Below are positions 1-8,325 of a stretch of 64,000 nucleotides of DNA, one piece after another. Below the pieces are notes generated by a model. That model worked only from the letters and a program-made list of their open reading frames with translations, ran no database searches and had not been told where the DNA came from. Positions within the stretch are counted from its first letter, which is position 1. Every line of letters begins with the position of its first letter. The position numbers and the translations under genes are program-made. Location: positions 186,001-250,000 of the forward strand of contig CAWGTB010000005.1 of assembly GCA_963825405.1 (NCBI GenBank), in the 5' to 3' direction. The DNA is from JACPNO01 sp963825405 (lineage in GTDB: Bacteria > Acidobacteriota > Terriglobia > Bryobacterales > Bryobacteraceae).

Positions 1-333
1 TGGAATCTTTCCCACAAAACCGAAATGTACGGCAATGCATCGTACGCCGTGGCCTTCCGCCTGATGCCGCTGGAAGCGCAATTCCACAAGCCGCTCGAGC
101 CGGATTGGTCTTTCCAGGTGCTGGATATGGATCGCCGCCTGGTCGCGTTTCAGGACAAGTCCTACGGCAAGGTGGTGAGTTGGCGTTGGGATTTTGGCGA
201 CAACACGACCTCCGCCGAGCAGCATCCTATCCACCAGTACGAGAAAGGCGGCGAGTATGTCGTCACGCTTTACGTGGAAGGGCCGGCCGGCAAAGCGCGG
301 CGCGCCAAGGTTTGGGACGTGGTGTTGAAGTAA
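1..333 (+). CDS. PKD-domain protein, C-terminal fragment (5' end outside window)
   Basis: The frame is open from the first base of the window, so this is the tail of a longer gene. The last ~75 residues form a PKD/Ig-like beta-sandwich, with the typical core WRWDFGDNTTSAEQHP followed by H-Y-x(6)-Y-V-V-T-L. PKD domains usually occur in secreted or surface proteins of bacteria that degrade polymers, where they act as spacers or in binding. The catalytic or anchoring part would lie upstream. The protein stops 49 bases before the next gene. Confidence 0.8.
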   Translation, partial: WNLSHKTEMYGNASYAVAFRLMPLEAQFHKPLEPDWSFQVLDMDRRLVAFQDKSYGKVVSWRWDFGDNTTSAEQHPIHQYEKGGEYVVTLYVEGPAGKARRAKVWDVVLK

Positions 334-346
334 TCCCGCCGTGATA

Positions 347-380
347 CTATAACCTCTATCAGGCTTATAGGAGGTTATAG
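347..380 (+). promoter_or_regulatory. Perfect 10-bp inverted repeat covering the Shine-Dalgarno of the DinB-like gene
   Basis: CTATAACCTC (347-356) and GAGGTTATAG (371-380) are exact reverse complements separated by 14 bases. A further TAT/ATA pairing is possible inside the loop. The right arm contains the GGAGG ribosome-binding site, and ATG follows two bases later. It could be a dimeric repressor operator or an mRNA hairpin hiding the ribosome-binding site. The sequence alone does not decide between them. Confidence 0.6.
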
Positions 381-382
381 AT

Positions 383-844
383 ATGAATGAGATCGCGAGA
401 ATTGCCGATCAGTTGCAACGCTCACAGCTAGGAGAAGCGTGGCACGGCCCGGCGCTTGCAGAGTTGCTGGCCGATGTTGACGCAGCGTCGGCGTTAAAGC
501 GCGCCAGCCCCGCCGCGCACAACATCTGGGAGCTGGTGAATCACATCACCGCCTGGCAGACGGCCGCGAACGGCGCGATGCGCGGCGGGGTGATGCCGCG
601 TCTGGGGAAAGCAGACGACTGGCCGCCGGCCGGCCGCACCGAGGCCCAATGGCGCGCCGCCGTCAAGCGTCTGGCCAAGGCGAATCAGGAATTGCTCGCG
701 GCGTTATCCAAGTTTCCCGAGCAGCGCCTGGACGATCGCCTGCCGGGCCGCAAGCACTCGTTCTACTTCATGCTGCACGGCGTCATCCAGCACAATCTTT
801 ATCACGGCGGCCAGGTGGCGCTGCTCAAAAAACTATTTGCCTGA
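383..844 (+). CDS. DinB-like (DUF664/YfiT type) four-helix protein
   Basis: 153 residues. It matches the DinB/YfiT-like four-helix bundle family, whose members carry a three-histidine metal site. Candidate ligands are the His in WELVNHITAW (~residue 53) and two in the C-terminal HNLYHGGQ motif. These proteins are often metal-dependent thiol S-transferases or damage-inducible proteins of unknown substrate, and the substrate cannot be read here. The ATG has an excellent Shine-Dalgarno (GGAGG) inside an inverted repeat. The last 12 bases overlap the 3' end of the convergent alpha/beta hydrolase. Confidence 0.8.
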   Translation: MNEIARIADQLQRSQLGEAWHGPALAELLADVDAASALKRASPAAHNIWELVNHITAWQTAANGAMRGGVMPRLGKADDWPPAGRTEAQWRAAVKRLAKANQELLAALSKFPEQRLDDRLPGRKHSFYFMLHGVIQHNLYHGGQVALLKKLFA

Positions 845-1813
845 CAGAAATTCGAGCACGGCTTTATCGAAAATCTCCGGGTACTCGATGTGCGGAATGT
901 GCCCGCACTCAGGAATGATCAGCGCCGATGCGTGGGGGATGTCCTTGGCGGCCTGCCGGGCTAATTCCGGGAAGCGCCCCATCTTTTCGCGGATTTCTGC
1001 GGGTGCGCTCGCACTGATCAGCGCCGTGCGGTCTTTGTCTCCCACGATGATGAGCGTGGGCGGCTTGATCAACGGATACTCATAGCGGACCGGCTGCTGG
1101 TAAATCATCTGATAAGCCAGCGCGGACGCTTTCGCCCAACGCGGATATTCGCCGCTCAGCGTTACGCGGATGGGCACTTCAGCGAGTGGCCCATAAACTT
1201 CCAATTTTGGATTCACAAAATAGCGCGCAAACGCCGCGCGAATTCTTTCCGGATTGATGTTGTTCAGGTCGTTCTGATAGAGCGCGTCGTCCGATTGCGG
1301 CGGTCCCAGGCGGTAATCCTCCATGCCCAGCGGCCCTTCCAGAATGAGCTGCGAAACACGCTCCGGATACATCAGCGTAAAGCGAACCGCGAGCACGCCG
1401 CCGGTCGAATGGCCGACGACAATTACGTTTTGAATGCCCAGCGTGTCGAGCACGCGCGCTGTGTTGGCAGCCAGAAGCTGGAAGCTGTAGTGAATATCCG
1501 GCTTCGACGACTTGCCCCAGCCGATCTGGTCAGGAATCACCACCCGGTACCCCGCGGAGGCGAGCACCGTCGCAACCCGGCCCCAATAATATCCGCCGAA
1601 ATTCTTGCCATGCATCAGGACCACGGTGCGGCCGTTAGCGGGACCGGTGGGCGCGACGTCGCCATACGCCATGATGAGGTCCTGGTTCTCGATGCGGAAC
1701 GGCATGAAGTGCACGGGGTACGGATAGGCGTACGATTCGAGCCCGATTCCCAACGGCTGAATCTGCGCCAACAGCGGGATACAGGAGAGCGCCATGAGTA
1801 GAATCTTTTTCAT
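833..1813 (-). CDS. Exported alpha/beta hydrolase
   Basis: 326 residues from the chosen ATG at 1813, where MKKILLMALS begins a signal peptide ending near LLAQ. A longer reading from 1864 would add 17 residues with no signal character. The fold shows the HG oxyanion motif (VVLMHGKNFGG), the nucleophile elbow GHSTGG, and a late Asp/His pair (VGDKDRT and ECGHIPH). It resembles haloalkane dehalogenase/epoxide hydrolase/esterase-type enzymes, but the substrate is unknown. It is divergent from the aldo/keto reductase at 1896. Confidence 0.85.
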   Translation of the reverse strand: MKKILLMALSCIPLLAQIQPLGIGLESYAYPYPVHFMPFRIENQDLIMAYGDVAPTGPANGRTVVLMHGKNFGGYYWGRVATVLASAGYRVVIPDQIGWGKSSKPDIHYSFQLLAANTARVLDTLGIQNVIVVGHSTGGVLAVRFTLMYPERVSQLILEGPLGMEDYRLGPPQSDDALYQNDLNNINPERIRAAFARYFVNPKLEVYGPLAEVPIRVTLSGEYPRWAKASALAYQMIYQQPVRYEYPLIKPPTLIIVGDKDRTALISASAPAEIREKMGRFPELARQAAKDIPHASALIIPECGHIPHIEYPEIFDKAVLEFLSGK

Positions 1814-1895
1814 CACGCCCGAAAGCTTATCGCCCCCGATCCCCCCGCGCAAGGAGTGACCCAAGGAGTGATACAGTGGCGTTGAGGAGAAATCG

Positions 1896-2786
1896 ATGAG
1901 TCACTCCACCAGACGCGATTTCCTGAAAGTCGGCGTTGCTGCCGGCGTTCTATCCCGCACCGGCCTGGCGCTCGCCGCGCCCACAAAACGCTCCGCGACA
2001 GACTGGGTGACGCTCGGCAAATCCAACGTCAAAGTAACCCGCCTGGCCTTTGGCACAGGAACTTTTAGCGGCAAGACGCAGCGCGATCTAGGCCAACCGG
2101 AGTTCACGCGCCTGGTGCGCTACGCCTACGACCAAGGCATCCGCTTCTTCGAAACCGCCGAAAGCTACCACGGCATGCCGGAGATGCTGTCGGTCGCGCT
2201 GAAGGGCTTGCCGCGCGACAGCTACCGGCTCATGACCAAGTACAGCACGCCGGCGTCGGGCGACCCCACGCCCAAGATCGATCAATTCCGCAAGCAGCTC
2301 GGCACGGAATACATCGATATTCTGCTGCTGCATTGTCTGCGGCCGCCTACGTGGTCCACGGATTACAAGAGCCTGCAGGATGGATTTTCCGAAGCGAAAA
2401 ACAAGAAAGTGATTCTCACCCACGGCGCTTCCGTTCACGGCCTGCCGGCGCTGCAAACTTTTCCCGGCAATCAGTGGCTGGAAATTGCCATGATCCGCAT
2501 GAATCATAACGGCACGCGCATGGACACGCCGGGCATGCAGGACCTGGACGTTCCGGGCAATGTGGATCAGGTGGTGGCACATACCAAACAGGTGCACGCG
2601 CAGGGCATGGGCGTCATCAGCATGAAGCTCTGCGGCGAGGGGCGATTCACGAATGCGGAAGATCGCGACAAAGCGATGAAGTTCGCGATGAACCTGGGAT
2701 GCGTGGATGCGGTGACGATCGGGTTCAAGAATACGGCGGAGATTGACGACGCGATCGCGCGCATGAACCGCGTAATGAATTCGTAA
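1896..2786 (+). CDS. TAT-exported aldo/keto reductase
   Basis: 296 residues. The N-terminus STRRDFLKVGVAAGVLS is a twin-arginine signal, so the protein is predicted to be folded in the cytoplasm, with its nicotinamide cofactor, before export. The AKR barrel follows: Asp79, FFETAESYHG with Tyr91, Lys115 (TKYS) and His146 (LLLHC) match the catalytic Asp-Tyr-Lys-His tetrad. The usual FDTA is FETA here. A GAGG stretch precedes the ATG. It points away from the alpha/beta hydrolase and towards the PQQ dehydrogenase. Confidence 0.88.
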   Translation: MSHSTRRDFLKVGVAAGVLSRTGLALAAPTKRSATDWVTLGKSNVKVTRLAFGTGTFSGKTQRDLGQPEFTRLVRYAYDQGIRFFETAESYHGMPEMLSVALKGLPRDSYRLMTKYSTPASGDPTPKIDQFRKQLGTEYIDILLLHCLRPPTWSTDYKSLQDGFSEAKNKKVILTHGASVHGLPALQTFPGNQWLEIAMIRMNHNGTRMDTPGMQDLDVPGNVDQVVAHTKQVHAQGMGVISMKLCGEGRFTNAEDRDKAMKFAMNLGCVDAVTIGFKNTAEIDDAIARMNRVMNS

Positions 2787-2837
2787 AATTTAGCGGAAAC
2801 CGCTCCCTTTGGTCGCAGCTCGCAGTCGGCGTGCGGG

Positions 2838-4442
2838 CTACGGCTCCACGCGCTCCGGCACTACCGGCACCGACACCGCCGGCTCGAACAGTCCAAACGT
2901 AAACACGTCGGTCGCCGCGGCGAGCGTCACGTACTGCTTGCCATCCACGCTGAAAGTGATCGGCGACGCCGTCAGATTCTGCCCCATGTAGAAGTGCCAG
3001 AGATGCTTGCCGGTCTTGGAATCCACCGCGACCAGTTGCCCGTCGTCGTCGCCGAAAAACAACACGCCGCCGGCCGTCGAAACCGTTCCGGCCCACATGG
3101 CGTTGGCTCCCGTCATGGGATATTCCCAGCGCTTCTCGCCGGTCTTCGGATCGAGCGCACGCATATAAAATTTCCCGTCGCCGGATGGCGCGGTGCCGGT
3201 CGCCGCCGAAGCCCTTCATCGGCTCGCCTTTTTTCGTCGAGCTGCTGTAGACGTCGCAGGCCTCGAGCGTCGGCACGTAGAACAGGCCCGTCTCCGGATT
3301 GAAGGAGGGCGACATCCAGTTGGATGCGCCGCGCACGTTGGGACACACGCGCTTGCCGTCGGGCGTCGGATCGGTATCGGGCATCACAATCGGCCGGCCT
3401 TTGGCGTCGATGCCCTTGGCCCAGTTGAGCTCGACGTACGGTGTGGCGCGCAGGAACTCGCCGGTGGTGCGATCGAGCACGTAGAAGAAGCCGTTGCGAT
3501 TGGCATGCACCACCAGTTTGCGCGCGCGTCCCTGAAAGCGGCATGTCCATCAGCACCGGCCAGGCCTGCGCGTCCCAATCGTGGGTGTCGTGCGGCGTGA
3601 ACTGGAAATACCATTTCAGCTTGCCGGTGTCGGCATCGAGCGCCACCAGCGATGCGGAGTACAGATTGTCGCCTTTCCGCTCGCCGCCGTAGAAATCGGG
3701 CCACGGATTGCCGGTAGTCCAGTAAAGGAGATTCAGCTCGGGATCGAAGGTGCCGCTGAGCCAGGTGGCGCCGCCGCCCCATTCCACGTCGACTTCGCCC
3801 CACGTTTCCGAACCCGGCTCACCCTTGGCGGGAATGGTGTAGAACCGCCACAGCTCTTCGCCGGTCGCGGCGGCATAGGCCGCGACGAATCCGCGCTTGC
3901 CGCTGTCGCCGCCGGAGACACCCACGACGATGCGGTCTTTCACGGCCAGCGGCGCCAGCGTGGCGAAATTGCCCTGCTTGCCGTTAGCGTACTCCTTGTC
4001 CCACAGCACGGCGCCGGTCTTGCGATGGAGCGCCACCAGGTGCGCATCGCTGGTGACGAAGAAGACGCTGTCGCCGAGCATGGCCGCGCCGCGATTCACG
4101 TCGCTGCGCTTGGCCTGTTCGTCGTGATACAGCCAGATGCGGCGGCCGGTGCGCGCATCGAGCGCGTGCACCTGGTTGCTGTCGGAGACGTACATGATGC
4201 CGTCGTAGACCAACGGCGTGGCTTCCAGGTGGGTGGCTTTTTCCACGTGATAGACCCACTTGGGGACCAGCGACGCGACGTTCGCGTTGCGTGATCTGCT
4301 TGAGCGGGCTGTGCCGCTGGCCGCTGTAATCGCCGGCGTAAGTCAGCCAGTTCTCGCTCGGACCCTTGCGGATCTTTTCATAGCCGGCCTGCCCCAGCAG
4401 CGTTCCGGCCAGCGCGGCCATGCACCATAACAATCGCCTCAC
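2838..4442 (-). CDS. PQQ-dependent dehydrogenase (quinoprotein), frameshifted as sequenced
   Basis: The start at 4442 gives a signal peptide (MRRLLWCMAALAGTLLGQ). An eight-bladed quinoprotein propeller of the methanol/glucose dehydrogenase superfamily follows. Recognisable blocks are ENWLTYAGDYSGQRHSPL, the TGNPWPDFYGGERKGDNLY block, and the active-site segment HDTHDWD that carries the catalytic Asp. A late blade reads WEYPMTGANAMWAG. The frame breaks three times, near 4275, 3535 and 3200, and both sides of each break match the same family. It overlaps the upstream cytochrome c gene by four bases (ATGA), so the two are co-transcribed; the cytochrome is the likely electron acceptor. The oxidised substrate (alcohol or sugar) is not determinable. 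Confidence 0.85.
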
Positions 4443-5251
4443 TTCGATGTCTCCTTGCTTTCGGCGGGCCGCAGGGATTGCCGGCTGAGAAAGGCCAGCA
4501 GATTATCCACTTCGCTCGCGCTCAAGCGCTGCTTGTAATCGCCCGGCATCACCGACTTCTTGCGGAATACCACTTCGCTCAGATCCTGCTTCAGCAAACG
4601 GTGCACGTCGCCGTGCGCGTCCAGAATCTGAATGGCGTAGTTGGTATTGTCCTTGGCAACGCCGGTGATTTTCTTGCCATCGCGCAGAGTCACGGTGACA
4701 CCGCGAAAGCCGTCGGCAATGGTGGCATTGGGATCGAGAATCGCTTCGCGAAGCTGCGGCGGCGTTTTGCTGCGGCCCGCATTCGAAAGATCGGGGCCCA
4801 GAAATCCACCGCGGCCAAGAATCATGTGGCAGTTCACGCATCCCGCTTTGCCGAAATAAAGCGTGCTGCCGGCCTCGGGATCGCCCGCCAGATGGCTGTC
4901 AAACGCGGGCGAGGTTAAATCGCGCAGATACGTCACCATCTGCCAGATGTTCTCTTCGGGCAGCCGCGAAAGCGGCATCTCCGTGCCCTTGATACCGTCC
5001 TTGATGGATGCGAACAGGCGGCGGTTGGGCACGTCGCGAATCAGATCGCCCTTCGCCAGGTTGGGGCCACGGCCGCCTTCTGCGTTGGTGCCGTGGCAGC
5101 CGCTGCAACCTTCGACGAACAACCGCTTGCCCGCCGCAATAGCCGCTGGATCTGCCGCCAGGGGATTCTTTATATCTTCTTCCTTACTCTCCTGAGCGAA
5201 AATCAGGGCAGTCGACAACAGGGTCAAAACTACCAATGAACGCATCTTCAT
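4439..5251 (-). CDS. Di-heme cytochrome c, partner of the PQQ dehydrogenase
   Basis: 270 residues from ATG 5251 with a signal peptide (MKMRSLVVLTLLSTALIFAQ). Two heme c sites are visible, CSGCH in the N-terminal domain and CVNCH in the second. The second domain continues into the 'heme-binding domain, Pirellula type' pattern (GVTVTLRDGKKITG, then LKQDLSEVVFRKKSVMPG). The frame is open upstream to ~5839, but that part has no coding character. The last four bases overlap the start of the quinoprotein gene, which supports a periplasmic dehydrogenase-cytochrome pair. Confidence 0.88.
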   Translation of the reverse strand: MKMRSLVVLTLLSTALIFAQESKEEDIKNPLAADPAAIAAGKRLFVEGCSGCHGTNAEGGRGPNLAKGDLIRDVPNRRLFASIKDGIKGTEMPLSRLPEENIWQMVTYLRDLTSPAFDSHLAGDPEAGSTLYFGKAGCVNCHMILGRGGFLGPDLSNAGRSKTPPQLREAILDPNATIADGFRGVTVTLRDGKKITGVAKDNTNYAIQILDAHGDVHRLLKQDLSEVVFRKKSVMPGDYKQRLSASEVDNLLAFLSRQSLRPAESKETSK

Positions 5252-5332
5252 GAGTTCTCTTTCAGCGGCGAGCAAACCGGAAGCACCAGTATAGTCGAGC
5301 ACGGATTGCCTGAACAAAATATCATAGTCGTC

Positions 5333-6166
5333 GTGAACACTCGCGTATTGTTTGCTATTCTGCTCGCCCTTCCTGTTGCCGCTCAACAGAAGTGGGATCC
5401 GAACTCCTGGCCGCCGCTGCAAGTGCCCAAGCTGCTGCAAGCGCCGCGCATCGATGGCGATCTGTCGGAATGGAAATATGTCGCCTTCACGGACGGAGTG
5501 TGGGACATCTTGCGCATACGCCAGACGCCCTGGTACCTGCCGGCCCTCAACCGCCTCACCGATCACGGCAATGAGCCGCCGCCCGAAGAAGACCTGCAAG
5601 CTCGCTACTACACGGCTTGGGACGACACCTATCTCTATTTCGGCGCGGAAGTGAAAGACAACGTCAACGATGTCGACGATCCGGCGCATGAGCCCAAGCG
5701 CTGGTATTTCAAGGACGCCATCTGCTGGTTCATTGAAGCACCGCGCGACAATATTGCCTCGAGTTTCGGCCAGGGCGATAACGCGTTCTGCTTCGTGATC
5801 GACGCCCGTAAGCCGCCATATGCTGCGTGGTGGCGGCATGGCGCGCCCGGTAAAACTTACATCGAAGAGCCCATTCCGACTAGCGCCGTGAGCTATGCGA
5901 TTCGAATGAATCCCTGGAAACGCAGTGCCGGAGATTTCATTCTCGAAGCACGCGTGGCCATGGCGCCTACCTTAGGCAAGAGCAATCCCAACTGGCACAA
6001 GCCGCGCGAAGGCGACATGTACAGCATGGAGATCGTGCACACCGACCCCGATGGCGGCGGCTATGGCGGCCACTTGATCATGTACGGACAAGGCGATGAC
6101 GATGCCACGTGGGGCCGAATGCTGCTAACGGGGCCAATACAGCCGATCGAGCGCAAGCCGGAATAG
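5333..6166 (+). CDS. Secreted CBM9-like (carbohydrate-binding family 9 type) protein
   Basis: 277 residues if started at GTG 5333, which gives the signal peptide MNTRVLFAILLALPVAA. A TTG at 5306 would add nine residues. The body has the family-9 opening APRIDGDLSEWKYV and later YTAWDDTYLYFGAEVKD, typical of beta-sandwich domains that bind sugars or polyphenol-like ligands and often sit beside cytochromes or glycosidases. No catalytic motif was seen. It is divergent from the cytochrome c gene. Confidence 0.7.
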   Translation: MNTRVLFAILLALPVAAQQKWDPNSWPPLQVPKLLQAPRIDGDLSEWKYVAFTDGVWDILRIRQTPWYLPALNRLTDHGNEPPPEEDLQARYYTAWDDTYLYFGAEVKDNVNDVDDPAHEPKRWYFKDAICWFIEAPRDNIASSFGQGDNAFCFVIDARKPPYAAWWRHGAPGKTYIEEPIPTSAVSYAIRMNPWKRSAGDFILEARVAMAPTLGKSNPNWHKPREGDMYSMEIVHTDPDGGGYGGHLIMYGQGDDDATWGRMLLTGPIQPIERKPE

Positions 6167-6227
6167 CTCTGTGTGTAGCTATAACCGATAAATCCGAAAC
6201 AGAGCCGTGACCGAAGGGAGCGGTGCC

Positions 6228-8273
6228 TTATTGCCCGCTCACCGGCGACGGCTCCGCGCCATTCGCAAAGTGCTGCACGTGCCATTTGATCGAGCGCTCA
6301 ATCCAATCCACGACGTGCTTCGATTCACTGACGCCGTGCCCTTCGCGCGGATACCGCACCATGATGGTTTCGACGCCGACGTCCTTAAGCGCGATGTAAT
6401 ACTGCTCGGCTTCGGCGATCGGCACATCGGCATCGTTTTCGCCGTGCACCAGCATGGTCGGCGTGTGCGCCTTGGCGACATGCTTCAGCGCGGAGCGTTC
6501 CCACAGCACGTCCATCATGTTGCCCTGATGCGGGAAAAGGCCGAATTCCATCTGCTCGTACTGGTTGTAATACGTCATGTAGTTGTAGCTGATCAGATTG
6601 GTGATGGCGGCGGTCGGGATGGAGGCTTTGAACAGGCTGGTCTGCGTGATCAGCCACGCGCTCAACTGGCCGCCGTAGCTGACGCCTTCCACGCCCACGC
6701 GATTCTTGGTCCAGCCAGAGATAACGCCGCAGCGCCGCGCTCACGCCGTACAGCACGTCCTGGCCTTCGTTGCCGTTCTGATCGCCGAAGACGGCGTCGG
6801 CAAATTTCTGGCCGTAGCCGGTCGATCCGCGATAGTTCACCATCAGCGTGGCCCAGCCGCGCGCGGCGTAGACCTGGTTCTTGAGCATTGAACGCCGGAC
6901 CCTGCTGGCCGTGCGGTCCGCCGTGAATGTTCACGATCAGCGGGATACTTCGATCCCGGAGTCAGGCCAATCGGCTTGGTGAGGAACGCTTCGACTTCGA
7001 ATTTGTTGTCGTTGCTGATGAACGTGAAAGATTCCACTTCGGCGACCGGTTTGTCCGCCAGCAAGTCGGCGTTCAGGTCGGTGATTTTCTTCGCCGCCTC
7101 GCCGCCGCGCTTCAGATAAAGCTCGGCATGGTCTGGCTCGGGCTGACGAACGTGTACGCCAGCACGTTGCCCTTCGCCACCGACCACGCCCCGACCGTTC
7201 CCGGCGCGTTGACGACTACTTCCGGCTGCCCGCCGCAATCGGCAAACGGTACAGCCGGACATTGCCGCGTTCCTGCACGGTGAAGTAGATGGCCGCAGCC
7301 ATCCGGCGACCAATCGGCTCGCCCTGCCGGTTGTCGATGACCGCGCCCATCTCGCGGCGATTGCGCCCGTCGGCGTCGATCAGCCAGACGTGCGTGTCTT
7401 CCATCGTGGTTTCCAGATCGGTGAGACCGCGCCGCGTGCCGTGAAAGACGATGGTCTTGCCGTCCGGCGACCAGAGCGGCCGGTACTCGGCGCTTTCGGT
7501 GGCGGTGAGACGCCGGATCGAGCCATCGGCAACGTCGCAGAACGAACAAATCGTAGTTGAAGAACTGATCTTCGTTCGGCTCGCGATTGGAGACGAATAC
7601 GATCTCCTCGCCGTTGGGCGACCAGTCGATGGAATGCTCGTAGTGATTCCCCGTCGTGAGCTGCCGCGATTGCCCAGTGGCCACGTCCATTACAAAAATG
7701 TGCGTGCGTTTGTTGTCGTTGAAATGCGAGAGGCCTTCCCCCGCGTCCGGTTTGTACAGATAACGCGTGATGACCATGGGATCGCCGGTGGCTTCCGCCG
7801 TTTCCGGTCCCGGCACCGAAGAGGCGTAGGCGATGCGCTTGCTGTCAGGCGACCAGGTCAGGCGCTTGCCCACAGTCGGCATGGGATTGTTGGTCCAGGA
7901 AAGCTCGGTCAGGAATTTCGCGCCTGAGCCGTCTGGCCGCGCGACCACCAGCCCCGATTTTTCCCCCACTTTGCCCTGATAGGCGATCCGATTGCCCGTC
8001 GGGTGACCATTCGGCGCCGGATGACGGGTCCTTTTCGTCGCCAAACCGCACGGATTTGCCATCGGCCAGCGTCATCACCCAGAGCTGCGACCACGGCCGA
8101 CCCGGGCCGTCGTTGCGCGAGACGGTGTAGGCGAGCCGCGTGCCATCCGGGGAAAGGTGGACGCTGCCGGCAGCGCGCAACTTGAGCAAATCGCTCGATT
8201 GCAGCCCGCGCTGGGCGAAGGCGGAAGTCACAAAAAGCAATGCCGTGATGGTGAGGAAAGATCGATGAAACAT
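6228..8273 (-). CDS. S9-family prolyl oligopeptidase-like peptidase, multiply frameshifted as sequenced
   Basis: From ATG 8273 (MFHRSFLTITALLFVTSAFAQ, signal peptide) the gene encodes a WD40-like N-terminal propeller with repeated WSPDG blades. The alpha/beta-hydrolase peptidase domain follows. Key parts are NIHGGPHGQQGP (oxyanion side), the nucleophile elbow GVSYGGQ, the Asp in HGENDADVP and the His in YPREGHGVSE. About nine single-base indels break it, near 8000, 7533, 7317, 7301, 7212, 7120, 6948, 6888 and 6708. Each is repaired by one base and leaves the catalytic residues intact. The reading is therefore an intact exported peptidase with sequence errors; real decay is possible but less likely. 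Confidence 0.82.
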
Positions 8274-8325
8274 AGGGAGATTATAGTCCCCCCGCCGCAA
8301 GTTGCTACCCTGGGCCGGTGCTATC

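Noticed and set aside
5252..5839. Long N-terminal extension of the cytochrome c gene on the minus strand
   Set aside because: It overlaps the CBM9-like gene on the other strand, lacks recognisable domains, and the signal peptide begins exactly at ATG 5251.
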